Assembly: GCA_947475995.1 (NCBI GenBank)
Contig: CANJNI010000025.1
Location: forward strand, 1 to 64,000
DNA: 64,000 nucleotides
Reading direction: 5' to 3'
Source of the DNA: Beijerinckiaceae bacterium
GTDB lineage: Bacteria; Pseudomonadota; Alphaproteobacteria; Rhizobiales; Beijerinckiaceae
Shown: positions 33,987-43,212 of the stretch, one piece after another
Layout: the number at the start of each line of letters is the position of its first letter
Numbering within the stretch: the first letter of the stretch is position 1
Notes under the pieces: generated by a model
What the model was told of the DNA's origin: nothing
Seen by the model: only the letters and a program-made list of their open reading frames with translations
Database searches by the model: none
Translations under genes and position numbers: made by a program

Positions 33987-34940
33987 ATGACGCATCCAGA
34001 CGAGCAGCAGCCTTGGCAATCATCCTCGCCAGATGCGGCTCGACCGGTCCAGCCCGGCGCCGATCCCGAGCTCGAACAGCCCCATGAAATTGTCTGGCCG
34101 GCAGCGCCCCTGCTCCCGCTGGTGATCTCGTCCCCCCATTCGGGCAATATCTATCCCCGGCGCTTTCTTCAGGCCTCGCGCCTCGATCCGATGACGCTGC
34201 GCCGCACCGAGGACGCCCATGTGGACGCCCTGCTGGCGCCGGCCGCCGCGCTCGGCGTGCCGATGCTGCGGGCGCGCTTTCCGCGCGCCTATCTGGACGT
34301 CAATCGCGAACCTTATGAACTGGATCCGCGCATGTTCGAGGGACGGCTCCCCTCCTGGGTGAACAGCCGGTCCATGCGGGTGGCCGGCGGACTGGGAACC
34401 ATCGCGCGCGTCGTAGGCGATTCACAGGAAATCTATGCGCGGAAGCTGCAGGTGGACGAAGGGCTCGGGCGGATCGAAGCCCTTTACCGGCCCTACCACG
34501 CGGCCCTGCGGGGCTTGCTGGAATCGGCGCTCGAACAGTTCGGGCAGGCCCTGCTGATCGACTGTCACTCGATGCCGTCTTCCTCCATCCCGGCTGAATT
34601 GCATCAAGCGGGCCGTAGCGTCGACATGGTGCTGGGCGACCGCTACGGCACCAGCGTAGGTCTCGGCATCGTCGACAGGATGGAGCAGCGGCTGCGCGAG
34701 CTTGGCTATTCGGTTCGCCGCAACAAGCCCTATGCGGGCGGCTTCATCACGGAATATTACGGCAACCCCTCGTCGAACTGTCACGCCGTGCAGATCGAGG
34801 TGAACCGCGCCATTTACATGAACGAGAAAACCCTGGAGCGCCTGCCGGGCTTCGGACAGCTGGCTTCAGATCTGGCCCGGGTGATCGAGGAAATTGCCGG
34901 CGCGATGGGCGGGGGAGCCCAAAGGCTCGCAGCGGAATAG
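33987..34940 (+). CDS. N-formylglutamate amidohydrolase family protein
   Basis: A 317-residue zinc hydrolase-like protein. PLVISSPHSGNIYP is the N-terminal signature with the metal histidine, FPRAYLDVNREPYELD follows, and LLIDCHSMPSSS holds the second His/Asp region, with the late motif HAVQIEVNRAIYMNE. The family hydrolyses N-formylglutamate in histidine breakdown, but rhizobial stand-alone members have no shown role and no hut genes are near. The first 35 residues are disordered, Pro/Gln-rich and poorly conserved, so a later start is possible. Confidence 0.88.
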   Translation: MTHPDEQQPWQSSSPDAARPVQPGADPELEQPHEIVWPAAPLLPLVISSPHSGNIYPRRFLQASRLDPMTLRRTEDAHVDALLAPAAALGVPMLRARFPRAYLDVNREPYELDPRMFEGRLPSWVNSRSMRVAGGLGTIARVVGDSQEIYARKLQVDEGLGRIEALYRPYHAALRGLLESALEQFGQALLIDCHSMPSSSIPAELHQAGRSVDMVLGDRYGTSVGLGIVDRMEQRLRELGYSVRRNKPYAGGFITEYYGNPSSNCHAVQIEVNRAIYMNEKTLERLPGFGQLASDLARVIEEIAGAMGGGAQRLAAE

Positions 34941-34964
34941 CGTCCCGCGCTTTCCAGCCTCCAG

Positions 34965-35055
34965 AAAAGAAAGGAGGCCGCCAATGATACACTGGCGGCC
35001 CCAAGTCTAGGGAGGAAACGCCCAAGGAGGGCATCGGCAGCAACAACGTTGCCGC
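34965..35055 (-). ncRNA. mmgR: MmgR / alpha-r8-like small regulatory RNA
   Basis: On the minus strand the region ends in a strong hairpin, GGCCGCCA-loop-TGGCGGCC (35000 to 34976), followed by a pyrimidine-rich run TCCTTTCTTTTCT. Just before it lies the unpaired motif UUUCCUCCCUAGACUUGG, which contains the UUUCCUCCCU decamer that I recall as the hallmark of the alpha-r8 (MmgR) family. A GCCC-UCCUU-GGGC hairpin precedes it, as in family models. The 5' end is estimated from a TATTGT -10-like box near 35063. The neighbourhood (amidohydrolase and HisN-like phosphatase) agrees with my memory of the Sinorhizobium locus. Confidence 0.65.
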
Positions 35056-35323
35056 ACCGCAACAATATGAGCGAAAGGGCCCAGAAAAGCAAGCCTTGCT
35101 GACCTATTTTTTCGTTCCGATACGAACCATGATGGTCCATGACCTATTCAAACGACTGATTTAATTAAATTATCTGTCTGCAAAATTTTTTCACCACAAA
35201 GCCGATCTGGTAGAATTTTTCAACCATTCATGCCCCGGCAGGCGGGGACGAGCGAGCCGCTATGGCGTTTTCCGCGCTGACTTCGTATCAACGCAGCCGA
35301 TCCGATTAGCGCAGGACCCGCCC
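35056..35323. other. AT-rich gap upstream of hisN
   Basis: No gene is supported here. The stretch 35103-35225 is the most AT-rich of the window (TTTAATTAAATTA at 35160-35172, AAAATTTTTTCACC near 35182). It probably holds the rightward hisN promoter and the leftward small-RNA promoter. Confidence 0.5.
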
Positions 35324-36121
35324 ATGAAACCCGTCGATTTCGTCAGCTTCGTCGACCGGCTCGCGGATGTGTCCGGCGAAGCCATCCTGCCCTTTTTCCG
35401 CAGTTCCATCGGGGCCGACGACAAGTCGAAGGGCGGCGTCTTCGATCCGGTGACGGAGGGCGACCGGGCAGGCGAACTCGCCATGCGGCGGCTGATCAAC
35501 CAGACTTTCCCGACCCACGGCATCGTGGGCGAGGAATTCGGCAACCAGAACGCCGACGCTGAATATGTCTGGGTGCTCGATCCGATCGACGGCACCAAGA
35601 GCTTCATCTCCGGCATGCCGGTCTGGGGCACGCTCATTGGCCTGACCCGCAATCAGCATCCCTGCTACGGCATGATGCACCAGCCGTTCACCCGCGAACG
35701 CTTTTCGGGCGACGGATCGAGCGCGGTGTGGCGCGGCTTCGACCATCACAATCGCCCGGCCGAACGCAAGCTGCGGGTGCGCGCCTGCGCCGATCTCGCG
35801 CAGGCGACCCTGATGACGACTCATCCGGCGCTCCTTTCCCCCGGCACGCTTGAGCCCTACCGGCGCGTCGAGGAGAAAGTGCGTCTGTCCCGTTACGGCG
35901 GCGATTGCTACGCCTATTGCATGCTGGCCTCGGGGCACATCGACATCGTCATCGAGAGCGGCCTCAAGCCCTACGACATTGTCGCCCTGATCCCCATCGT
36001 CGAAGGCGCGGGCGGCGTCATCACCAACTGGAAGGGCGAGTCGGCCGCGAGCGGCGGCGCGATCATCGCTTCCTGCGACAGGCGCATTCACGATCAGGCG
36101 CTGAAACTGCTGGCGGCTTGA
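35324..36121 (+). CDS. hisN: Histidinol-phosphatase, inositol monophosphatase-type
   Basis: A 265-residue member of the inositol monophosphatase superfamily. The metal motifs are all present: GVFDPVTEGDRAGE, GIVGEEFG and WVLDPIDGTKSFISG, with a late SGLKPYDIVALIPIVEGAGG. The closest remembered group is HisN, which removes phosphate from histidinol phosphate in histidine synthesis in actinobacteria and alphaproteobacteria. An inositol or fructose-bisphosphate phosphatase is possible. GCAGGA just upstream serves as the ribosome-binding site. Confidence 0.85.
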   Translation: MKPVDFVSFVDRLADVSGEAILPFFRSSIGADDKSKGGVFDPVTEGDRAGELAMRRLINQTFPTHGIVGEEFGNQNADAEYVWVLDPIDGTKSFISGMPVWGTLIGLTRNQHPCYGMMHQPFTRERFSGDGSSAVWRGFDHHNRPAERKLRVRACADLAQATLMTTHPALLSPGTLEPYRRVEEKVRLSRYGGDCYAYCMLASGHIDIVIESGLKPYDIVALIPIVEGAGGVITNWKGESAASGGAIIASCDRRIHDQALKLLAA

Positions 36122-36172
36122 GCTTCGTCGTGGCACTCTCCGTTCGGGCTGGGCTGATCGGAGGGTAATACT

Positions 36173-37894
36173 CTGCCGCACGACACCCCGCTTATCGCCA
36201 CGCTTGTGGCGGGCCTCGGCCTCGCCTTTTCGCTCGGCGTGCTGGCCCATTGGCTGCGCCTCCCGACCATTGCCGGATATTTGCTGGCGGGCGTCCTCAT
36301 CGGACCTTTCACGCCCGGCTTCGTGGCCGATCAGGCGATCGCCACCGAGCTCGCTGAAGTCGGCATCATCCTGCTCATGTTCGGCGTGGGGCTGCATTTC
36401 TCCCTGAAGGATCTGCTGGCCGTAAAGACCATCGCGGTGCCGGGCGCGATCGGCCAGATCGCCGCCGCGACTGTCATGGGCATGGGTCTCGCGGCGACTC
36501 TCGGCTGGTCGATGGGCGCGGGCTTCGTGTTCGGCCTGTCGCTGTCGGTCGCCAGCACCGTCGTGCTGCTGCGGGCCCTGCAGGCGCGGCGTCTCGTGGA
36601 TACCGAGCGCGGGCGCATCGCGGTCGGCTGGCTCATCGTCGAAGACATCGTGATGGTGCTGACCCTCGTGCTGCTCCCCCCGCTCGCCGGATTGCTGGGC
36701 GGCAAGACGGTCGAGAATCCGGCCTTCGCGGGACTCGCGGCGGACCTCGGCATCGGGCCGGTCTGGTTCACCCTGCTGGCGATCGCCTTCAAGATGGCGG
36801 CCTTCGTGGCCTTCATGCTTCTGGTAGGCCGCCGTGTAATCCCGCTGATCCTGCATCACGTCGCGCATTCGGGTTCGAAGGAATTATTCCGGCTCTCGGC
36901 GCTGGTCATTGCGCTCGGCGTCGCCTTCGGGTCCGCTACCCTGTTCGGCGTCTCCTTCGCGCTGGGCGCATTTTTCGCCGGCATGGTGATGGCCGAGTCG
37001 CCGCTCAGCACGCAGGCGGCGCGCGATACGCTGCCGTTGCGGGACGCATTCGCGGTCCTGTTCTTCGTGTCCGTCGGAATGCTGTTCAATCCGGCGGTGC
37101 TGATCGACCACCCCTTTGCACTGCTGGCGACCTTCCTGACCATCGTGCTCGGCAAGTCGCTCGCGGCATTCGCGATCGTGCGGCTCTTCGGCCACGGACG
37201 CGACGTGGCGTTGACGATTTCGGCGAGCCTTGCGCAGATCGGCGAGTTCTCGTTCATCCTCGTCGCGCTCGGCGCGCAATTGTCGCTGCTGCCCGATCTG
37301 GCTCGCGACCTCGTGGTGGGCGGCGCGCTTCTGTCGATCCTGCTCAATCCGCTGTTGTTCCTGGCGCTCGACAAGATGTCGCCCCGGCAGGCCCACGAAG
37401 CCGCGAAGCCTGCGCCGGCTCGCAAGCACCGCGACGAAGCCCCCACGACCCTCAAGGATCATGTCGTGCTGGTGGGCCATGGCGGCGTCGGGCGGCGCGT
37501 CAGCGCGGCGCTCGAAAAGTCCGCGCAGCCGTTTCTGGTGGTCGAGGAATCCGGCCCTGCCGTGCAGGATGTTCCGGCGCGCGGCGTCGAAACCTTCGTG
37601 GGCGCAGCAGGTGAGAAACCGCTGATGGAGCGGGTCAACCTCGCGCAGGCCCGCAGCCTGATCCTCGCGATTCCCGATCCGTTCGAGGCGGGCCAGATCG
37701 TCGAACTGGCGCGCTCGCTCAATCCGTCCATCCAGATCATCGCGCGGGCCGACAGCGCCGACGCCGTCGCCTACATGCGCGAGCTTGGCGCAACCGCCAT
37801 CTTCGTCGGCGAAGAAGAAATCGCCCGCTCGATGATCCGCGAATTCGAAAGCCTCGACGACATCAGGGAACGCGCCGCGCGGGCGCATTTGTGA
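36173..37894 (+). CDS. CPA2-family cation/proton antiporter (YbaL/KefB-like), probable CTG start
   Basis: A polytopic antiporter with about 12 helices, FGVGLHFSLKDL and ALGAFFAGMVMAESP as CPA2 signatures, and a C-terminal TrkA-N domain from about residue 425 (HVVLVGHGGVGRRVS) that should bind a nucleotide and gate transport. No ATG precedes the conserved first helix. A CTG at 36173 gives MPHDTPLIATLVAGLGLAF, the standard start of homologues, and GGAGGG lies seven bases upstream of it. The alternative GTG at 36206 would remove the first 11 residues and has no ribosome-binding site. With the CTG start the product is 573 residues. The ion (K+ or Na+) is not predictable. Confidence 0.88.
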   Translation: MPHDTPLIATLVAGLGLAFSLGVLAHWLRLPTIAGYLLAGVLIGPFTPGFVADQAIATELAEVGIILLMFGVGLHFSLKDLLAVKTIAVPGAIGQIAAATVMGMGLAATLGWSMGAGFVFGLSLSVASTVVLLRALQARRLVDTERGRIAVGWLIVEDIVMVLTLVLLPPLAGLLGGKTVENPAFAGLAADLGIGPVWFTLLAIAFKMAAFVAFMLLVGRRVIPLILHHVAHSGSKELFRLSALVIALGVAFGSATLFGVSFALGAFFAGMVMAESPLSTQAARDTLPLRDAFAVLFFVSVGMLFNPAVLIDHPFALLATFLTIVLGKSLAAFAIVRLFGHGRDVALTISASLAQIGEFSFILVALGAQLSLLPDLARDLVVGGALLSILLNPLLFLALDKMSPRQAHEAAKPAPARKHRDEAPTTLKDHVVLVGHGGVGRRVSAALEKSAQPFLVVEESGPAVQDVPARGVETFVGAAGEKPLMERVNLAQARSLILAIPDPFEAGQIVELARSLNPSIQIIARADSADAVAYMRELGATAIFVGEEEIARSMIREFESLDDIRERAARAHL

Positions 37895-37900
37895 ATCTGA

Positions 37901-38899
37901 TCAGCTCCGCACGCCGGCCTTTTCGATCACATCCTGCGCGGTGACCAGCGCCTTCAGTTCTTCGCGCGTGCCCGGGATGAAGGCGTCGAAGGCCGCCCAG
38001 AACTGTTCGCGGATCGCATCGCGCTCCATCAGGATCTCGTGACGCGCGTAAGGAATGACGATCAGGCGGCCGGCCTTCAGCCGTGTCGCGAAACGCTCCG
38101 TGGCGCCCGTGTCGACCACGCGGTCCGCGCCTGCGGCGATCACCAGAATCGGCGTCAATGTGCGGCGCGGATATTCCGGGTCCTCGAATTTCTCCATCAG
38201 CCGGAATGCGGCGTTCACCCAGCCGATGGTCGGATCGCCGAGTCCCAGATGCGAGGCTGCCGCCACCACATCGGCATTGCGCGCATAGCGCCCCGGATCG
38301 GAGGTCAGCGGATTGTCGCGGAACGGCTTGGTCAGGATGGATGTCTCGCCGCCGCCCGGAATGAACGCCCCGCCGAGACCCACAAGGTCCAGGCTCTCGG
38401 CCAGGAATTTGGCCCCCTGCGGCCAGCGCAATCCATAGATGCCGACAAGCGGAGCGGTGGTGACGATGCGCTCGAAGGGCGAAGCGCCGCCACGCGCCTG
38501 CGCGATCAGCACCGCGCCGCCCATCGAATGGCCCAGCGCAAACCACGGCTTCGGACAGAACGGCTCCAGCACTTGCAGGACCAGCGCATCGAGATCGCGC
38601 TCGTATAGAGTGAAATCGTCGATATGGCCCTTGCGCGAATTGTCGAGTTCGCGCGCCGAGAGACCCTGGCCGCGCCAGTCAAAGACCACGACCGTGAGAC
38701 GGCGGCGCAGCAGTTCGGCTGCGGTCTCGAAATATTTCTCGATGAACTCCGCCCGGCCGGTGCAGATCACCACGGTGCCGACAGAAATGCCCGGCGGATG
38801 CCAGCGGGCGACGCGCAGGCTCAGTCCGTCCGCGGCGCGGATCGAGGCCGCATAACCGCCCTCGGGCGCCGGATTGTCGCGCGTCAGGATAAGTTCCAT
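37901..38899 (-). CDS. Alpha/beta hydrolase, lysophospholipase L2-like
   Basis: A 332-residue hydrolase. TVVVFDWRGQGLS precedes the nucleophile elbow FALGHSMGGAVLIAQ; Asp in AAGADRVVDTG and His in PYARHEILME complete the triad. The arrangement matches the PldB/monoglyceride lipase branch acting on lysophospholipids or glycerides. No signal peptide is seen. The gene converges with the antiporter, with six bases between the stops. Confidence 0.87.
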   Translation of the reverse strand: MELILTRDNPAPEGGYAASIRAADGLSLRVARWHPPGISVGTVVICTGRAEFIEKYFETAAELLRRRLTVVVFDWRGQGLSARELDNSRKGHIDDFTLYERDLDALVLQVLEPFCPKPWFALGHSMGGAVLIAQARGGASPFERIVTTAPLVGIYGLRWPQGAKFLAESLDLVGLGGAFIPGGGETSILTKPFRDNPLTSDPGRYARNADVVAAASHLGLGDPTIGWVNAAFRLMEKFEDPEYPRRTLTPILVIAAGADRVVDTGATERFATRLKAGRLIVIPYARHEILMERDAIREQFWAAFDAFIPGTREELKALVTAQDVIEKAGVRS

Positions 38900-38933
38900 G
38901 CGGCGGCAGTTAAGGCCGCCGCACGGTCAAAGA

Positions 38934-41255
38934 TCAAGAGGCTTTGGCTTTCGCGGCCTGAATGACCTTCCAGATACGCTGCGGAGTCGCCGGCATCGGG
39001 ACGTCGCGTACGCCAAGCTCGCTCAACGCATCGGCCAGCGCATTGGCCACGGCCGGCAACGCGCCCACGCAGCCCGCCTCCCCCGCGCCCTTGACGCCGA
39101 GCGGATTGGTCTTGGTCGGCACCGGATGGCTCTTGATCTCGAACGAACACATGTTGTCGGCATGCGGCATGGCGTAATCCATGAACGAGCCGGTCAGCAG
39201 ATCGCCGTTTTCGTCATAGACGAGATCTTCCATCATCATCTGCCCGATGCCCTGCGCAATGCCGCCGTGAATCTGCCCCTTGAGCAACAGCGGGTTGAGC
39301 ACGGTGCCCACATCGTCCACCACGCAATAGCGGCAGAATTCGACAATGCCGGTGTCCGGATCGACTTCGAGTTCGACGACATGACAGCCGTTCGGATAAT
39401 TCGCCAGTTTGCCGTAATAGACCGCCGTGGAATTGAGGCCCGGCTCCATGTCGGGCGGAAGCTGCTGGGGCTTGGCGGCGATGAGCGCGACTTCCTTCAT
39501 GGTCATGCTGGCGTTCGACGAGCGCGCCGTGAAAACACCCTCGGCGAAATCGACCTCGTCGACCTTCATCACATGGGCGGCGATCTTCTTCGCCTTGGCG
39601 ACGACCTTCTCGATCGCCATCATCATCGAGGAACCGCCCAGAGCAGACGTGCGCGAGCCGCCAGTGCCTTCGCCGAAGAACACCGCGTCCGTGTCGCCCT
39701 GCTGGTAGTTGATCTCACCCGGCGCAATGCCGAGGCGATCCGCCACCATCTGCTTGAAGACGGTTTCGTGTCCCTGCCCCTGCGTGACGGCGCCGGAGAT
39801 GATCGTCACGGAGCCCGTCTGGTCGAAGCGCACTTCCGCGCCCTCCGTGCCGGACGCGGCCGCCTTCTCGATCGAATAGGAAATGCCGATGCCGCGATAC
39901 TTGCCGCGCTTGCGGGCTTCTTTCCGGCGCTTCTCGAAGCCGGCGTAGTCCGCCATCTCCAGCGCCTCGTCCATCACCTTCTCGAACTCGCCGCTGTCAT
40001 ACGTGAAGGCGACCGCAGTCTTGTAGGGGAACGCATCATCCGGGATCATGTTGCGGCGGCGGATTTCCGCCGGATCGATCTTCAGTTCATCCGCCGCAAG
40101 GTCGACAAGACGCTCGATCACATAGGCGGCCTCGGGGCGACCGTTGCCCCGATAGGGCCGCATCCAGTGCGTGTGGCTGAACACTGCCGTCACATCCACA
40201 TGCGCGGCCGGAATCGTGTAGGGCCCCGCGAGCGTGCCGAGGTTGCTGGTCGGCCCGCCTTCAGAACCGGTCTGCAGATAGGCGCCCAGATTGGCGACCG
40301 TCTTGACGCGCAGGCCGAGGAACTTGCCCTTCTTGTCCAGCGCGAGTTCGGCGTCCGTGACATTGTCGCGCGCCATGGCGTCAGACAGGAAGGCTTCCGA
40401 CCGCGTGCTGGTCCATTTCACCGGGCGACCGGTGATCTTCGACCCGAGCAGGACGAGGCCGACCTCGTTGAACACGCCTGACTTCATGCCGAAGCTGCCG
40501 CCGATGTCGCCGGCCACGACGCGCACCTTGCTCTCGGGCACGCGCAATGCGCCTGCAAGCTGCATGCGAAAATTCAGCGCGCGCTGGAGCGTGGTGTAAA
40601 TCGTATAGCGGTCATCCGCCGGATCGTAATGGCCCAGGCATCCGCGCGGCTCCATGGTGGCCGCATAGACGCGGTTGATGACGAACCGATGCTTGATGAT
40701 GTGCTCGGCCTTTTCGAAAGCCGCGTCGGCCTTCGCCTTGTCGCCCTCGAAATGCACGTAGACGATGTTGTCGGGATTATCCTCCCACACGGGCGGCGCG
40801 CCGGGTGCGATGGCCGCCAGCCCGCTGTGGACCGACGGCAGCACTTCATATTCCACGTCGATCATCTCGACCGCGTCGACCGCCTGGACGCGCGTTTCGG
40901 CGATCACAAAGGCCACGTAATCGCCGATCCAGCGCACCTTGTCGCCCGTCAGGCCCGGCAGCGGCGGCTTGAAATAAGCAGAACCGTCGCGGCGCTTCAG
41001 GCCGTTGGGGCGCGGCAGATCCGCATAACCCGAAGCGACCCAGTCCGCATGGGTCAGGACGGCCAGAACGCCCGGCGCGGCCTTGGCTCTTGTCGTGTCG
41101 ATGGACAGGATCTTCGCATGGGCGTGTTTCGAGCGCAGCACGGCCCCGAAAGCCATGTTCGGCATGGCATAGTCGTCCACATAGCGACCGCCGCCCTGAA
41201 TGAGGCGCGGGTCTTCAAAGCGCGGAACCGGCTGGCCAATGGCGTACTCGCCCAT
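38934..41255 (-). CDS. Molybdenum hydroxylase large subunit (xanthine dehydrogenase / CoxL form II-like), orphan
   Basis: A 773-residue molybdopterin-binding large subunit of the xanthine oxidase family. GGSFGMKSG, MRPYRGNGRPEAAYVIER and QGQGHETVF line the cofactor site, and Glu near residue 722 in VKGAGEAGCVGA is the catalytic base. The active-site loop lacks the AYxCSFR motif of true CO dehydrogenase, so it is a form II hydroxylase of unknown substrate (aldehyde, purine or N-heterocycle). The FAD and 2Fe-2S subunits usually coded beside it are absent from the window. ATG at 41255 (MGEYAIGQ) follows GGGGGAAAG and is preferred to the longer in-frame start. Confidence 0.9.
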   Translation of the reverse strand: MGEYAIGQPVPRFEDPRLIQGGGRYVDDYAMPNMAFGAVLRSKHAHAKILSIDTTRAKAAPGVLAVLTHADWVASGYADLPRPNGLKRRDGSAYFKPPLPGLTGDKVRWIGDYVAFVIAETRVQAVDAVEMIDVEYEVLPSVHSGLAAIAPGAPPVWEDNPDNIVYVHFEGDKAKADAAFEKAEHIIKHRFVINRVYAATMEPRGCLGHYDPADDRYTIYTTLQRALNFRMQLAGALRVPESKVRVVAGDIGGSFGMKSGVFNEVGLVLLGSKITGRPVKWTSTRSEAFLSDAMARDNVTDAELALDKKGKFLGLRVKTVANLGAYLQTGSEGGPTSNLGTLAGPYTIPAAHVDVTAVFSHTHWMRPYRGNGRPEAAYVIERLVDLAADELKIDPAEIRRRNMIPDDAFPYKTAVAFTYDSGEFEKVMDEALEMADYAGFEKRRKEARKRGKYRGIGISYSIEKAAASGTEGAEVRFDQTGSVTIISGAVTQGQGHETVFKQMVADRLGIAPGEINYQQGDTDAVFFGEGTGGSRTSALGGSSMMMAIEKVVAKAKKIAAHVMKVDEVDFAEGVFTARSSNASMTMKEVALIAAKPQQLPPDMEPGLNSTAVYYGKLANYPNGCHVVELEVDPDTGIVEFCRYCVVDDVGTVLNPLLLKGQIHGGIAQGIGQMMMEDLVYDENGDLLTGSFMDYAMPHADNMCSFEIKSHPVPTKTNPLGVKGAGEAGCVGALPAVANALADALSELGVRDVPMPATPQRIWKVIQAAKAKAS

Positions 41256-41379
41256 CTTTCCCCCACGAACGTTTGCAATAGGCGGCTCATCCATCGCCGC
41301 GCCCAACGGTCTAAACCGCCGCAGTCAGGTTGAAAAGCACGGCCCGCCTTTTTTGATCACGCAACGACGGCGCTGATCG

Positions 41380-42978
41380 CTATTCGGCCGCCGCACGCGC
41401 CAGCGGCGCGTGGTCCCGGCTGGGCGCGCTCGTCATCGCCATCGGGGCGACGAGTCGCACCTGACGCCCGCCCGCGTAAGTCACGGTCACGACCCCCTCG
41501 ATCTGCCGGGACAGCATGGTGACGATCTGCGACCCGATCCCCTTGGAAGGGGCGGGCGGGGACATCGCACCGCCGTCGTCCGCGACCAGAAGCTCCGCAA
41601 CACCGCCGCGAACCTTGAACGTGACCGCAATGCAGCCGTGCAGGCGGTCCCGGAAGGCGTGCTTCACCGAATTGGTGACAAGTTCGTTGAGAATGAGACC
41701 CAGCGGAACCGCGCGGTCGACCGGCAGCGGAATGTCGTCGAATTCCGTGCAAAGCGAGATGCGCCGGCCCGGCAGGTCCGCCATATCCAGCACGCGCCGC
41801 GAAATGCGCTCGAAAAACTGCCGGGACGAAGCGGAGCCGGTCTCGCCGGTTTCAAGTTCGCTGTGCAGGTCCGCGATGGCGAAGAGCCGCTGGTTGGTGC
41901 GCTCCAGAATTTCGCTCACTTCCGGCTGAGCCTGGCTGCGGGCCTGCAGCCGGATGAGACTGCCGACGATCTGCAGATTGTTCTTCACCCGATGATTGAG
42001 TTCCCGCAGCAGAAGATTGAGCGACCGGGTGCGCTCGTGGACACGCTCCTCCAGATTTTCGTTGAGAACGCGCAGGTCCTCGTTGGCCTTTTCCTCGCGC
42101 TCCGCAAAGCGCGCGCCAGCCTTCGCCAGAAGCAGGAAGCCTGACAGCATCAGCAGGCTCAGCAGCGCCACCTGCCAGGACCGCGCCCGCCAGTTTTCCA
42201 GTCCCTGATCGAAATTCGTCAGCGCCACGAGCACCAGAGGAAAGCCCGGCACGGGCATGACAGACGTGATCCAGCGGTCGGCGGGATCAGAACTTCCACC
42301 GACGGCCTTGCGGGCGATCCCGATGACGTCCTGGCTGATGTCGACAGTCCGGGCGAGCAGATCGCCCGACCGGTTGAACGCCACGATCTGCATGTTGGGG
42401 CCGGCGCGCGCGGCTTCATAGAGCCGGGTGAACGGCTCGATATCGATGCCGGCCGCGATGACGCCCTGAAATGCGCCATCCGCCCCTGTAACCGAGCGGC
42501 TGATCGTGAATCGCGGACGCGCCAGCACGGTGCCGGATTCGACCGGCCCGATGATGAAGGTCCCCGGCGCAGCGCGCGCATCGACGAAATAGGCGCGCTC
42601 GGCCGTGTTCTGGCCCGAGGAAGGCGCAGCCAGGTTGTTGAGCCAGCGTTTGCCCTGCGCGTCGAGGAGCCAGATGGTCCCGACCGTTTCGCTGGCGATC
42701 GTAATGTCCTGAAGCCGGTCACGCAGATCGTGCAGCTCATGCTCGTCCGTGCGGTCGAGTTCGACGATATGGGCGCTCAGCCGGTCGAAAGTATCCTTCA
42801 CATATCCAAACGCCCGTTGCGCGTGGGCGTTGACCAGCCGCACCGTGGCGTCGGTCTGGGCCGTCACGGCGTCCCGCGTCGAACGATAGTCGCGCCAGAT
42901 TTCCAGCACTGCGCCGGCGGAGCATAGCCCCGCCACCGCAATGGCGGCGACCCACCACAAGGTGCGCTGTTTCATCAT
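41380..42978 (-). CDS. Membrane sensor histidine kinase, HisKA_2 type
   Basis: A 532-residue kinase. One N-terminal helix (LWWVAAIAVAGLCSAGAVL), a periplasmic Cache-like sensor of about 240 residues, and a second helix near residue 280 precede a coiled linker. The H-box LLRELNHRVKNNLQIVGSL places the phospho-His in HisKA_2, the family common in alphaproteobacterial general stress signalling and light sensing. The ATPase N-box LGLILNELVTNSVKHAF and SKGIGSQIV follow. No response regulator is adjacent. ATG at 42978 or 42975 are both possible starts. Confidence 0.87.
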   Translation of the reverse strand: MMKQRTLWWVAAIAVAGLCSAGAVLEIWRDYRSTRDAVTAQTDATVRLVNAHAQRAFGYVKDTFDRLSAHIVELDRTDEHELHDLRDRLQDITIASETVGTIWLLDAQGKRWLNNLAAPSSGQNTAERAYFVDARAAPGTFIIGPVESGTVLARPRFTISRSVTGADGAFQGVIAAGIDIEPFTRLYEAARAGPNMQIVAFNRSGDLLARTVDISQDVIGIARKAVGGSSDPADRWITSVMPVPGFPLVLVALTNFDQGLENWRARSWQVALLSLLMLSGFLLLAKAGARFAEREEKANEDLRVLNENLEERVHERTRSLNLLLRELNHRVKNNLQIVGSLIRLQARSQAQPEVSEILERTNQRLFAIADLHSELETGETGSASSRQFFERISRRVLDMADLPGRRISLCTEFDDIPLPVDRAVPLGLILNELVTNSVKHAFRDRLHGCIAVTFKVRGGVAELLVADDGGAMSPPAPSKGIGSQIVTMLSRQIEGVVTVTYAGGRQVRLVAPMAMTSAPSRDHAPLARAAAE

Positions 42979-43129
42979 GACGAAGTGCGGAGCCGGAATC
43001 TCGAACCGGTCTTCAGCTTGGGCGCTGGCGGCCGGGTCGTCAAGATGGAGGAATCCGGGCGCGAAAATTGTGACTGCCGGCCTCTTGCGAGCCCGCGAGG
43101 TGCCCCCCACCTCAATGCCAGCACGGGCC

Positions 43130-43212
43130 GTAACGGACGTGCGCCAGCCGGGCGCCCCGCCTCACAGGGGGCTTGGGCGTCGCGGTTCATGTCGCTTCTC
43201 AGGAGGATATGC
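43130..43212 (+). promoter_or_regulatory. Possible ROSE-type RNA thermometer before hsp20
   Basis: The 5' leader of hsp20 ends TCGCTTCTCAGGAGG. The UCGCU at 43192-43196 fits the UYGCU motif of ROSE elements, which pairs with the AGGA of the ribosome-binding site (43201-43206) through a G-G pair and melts on heating. A tetranucleotide loop separates them, and GC-rich hairpins lie upstream. Only the 3' hairpin was checked by eye. A CTTG at 43084 could be part of an RpoH promoter, but the -10 is poor. Confidence 0.42.

Noticed and set aside
38874-40481. Antisense open frame over the molybdenum hydroxylase
   Set aside because: Shadow frame rich in Arg, His and Gly; the sense gene carries all cofactor motifs.
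38934-41255. Call as carbon monoxide dehydrogenase large subunit
   Set aside because: The AYxCSFR active-site motif of true CO dehydrogenase is absent and the partner subunits are missing.
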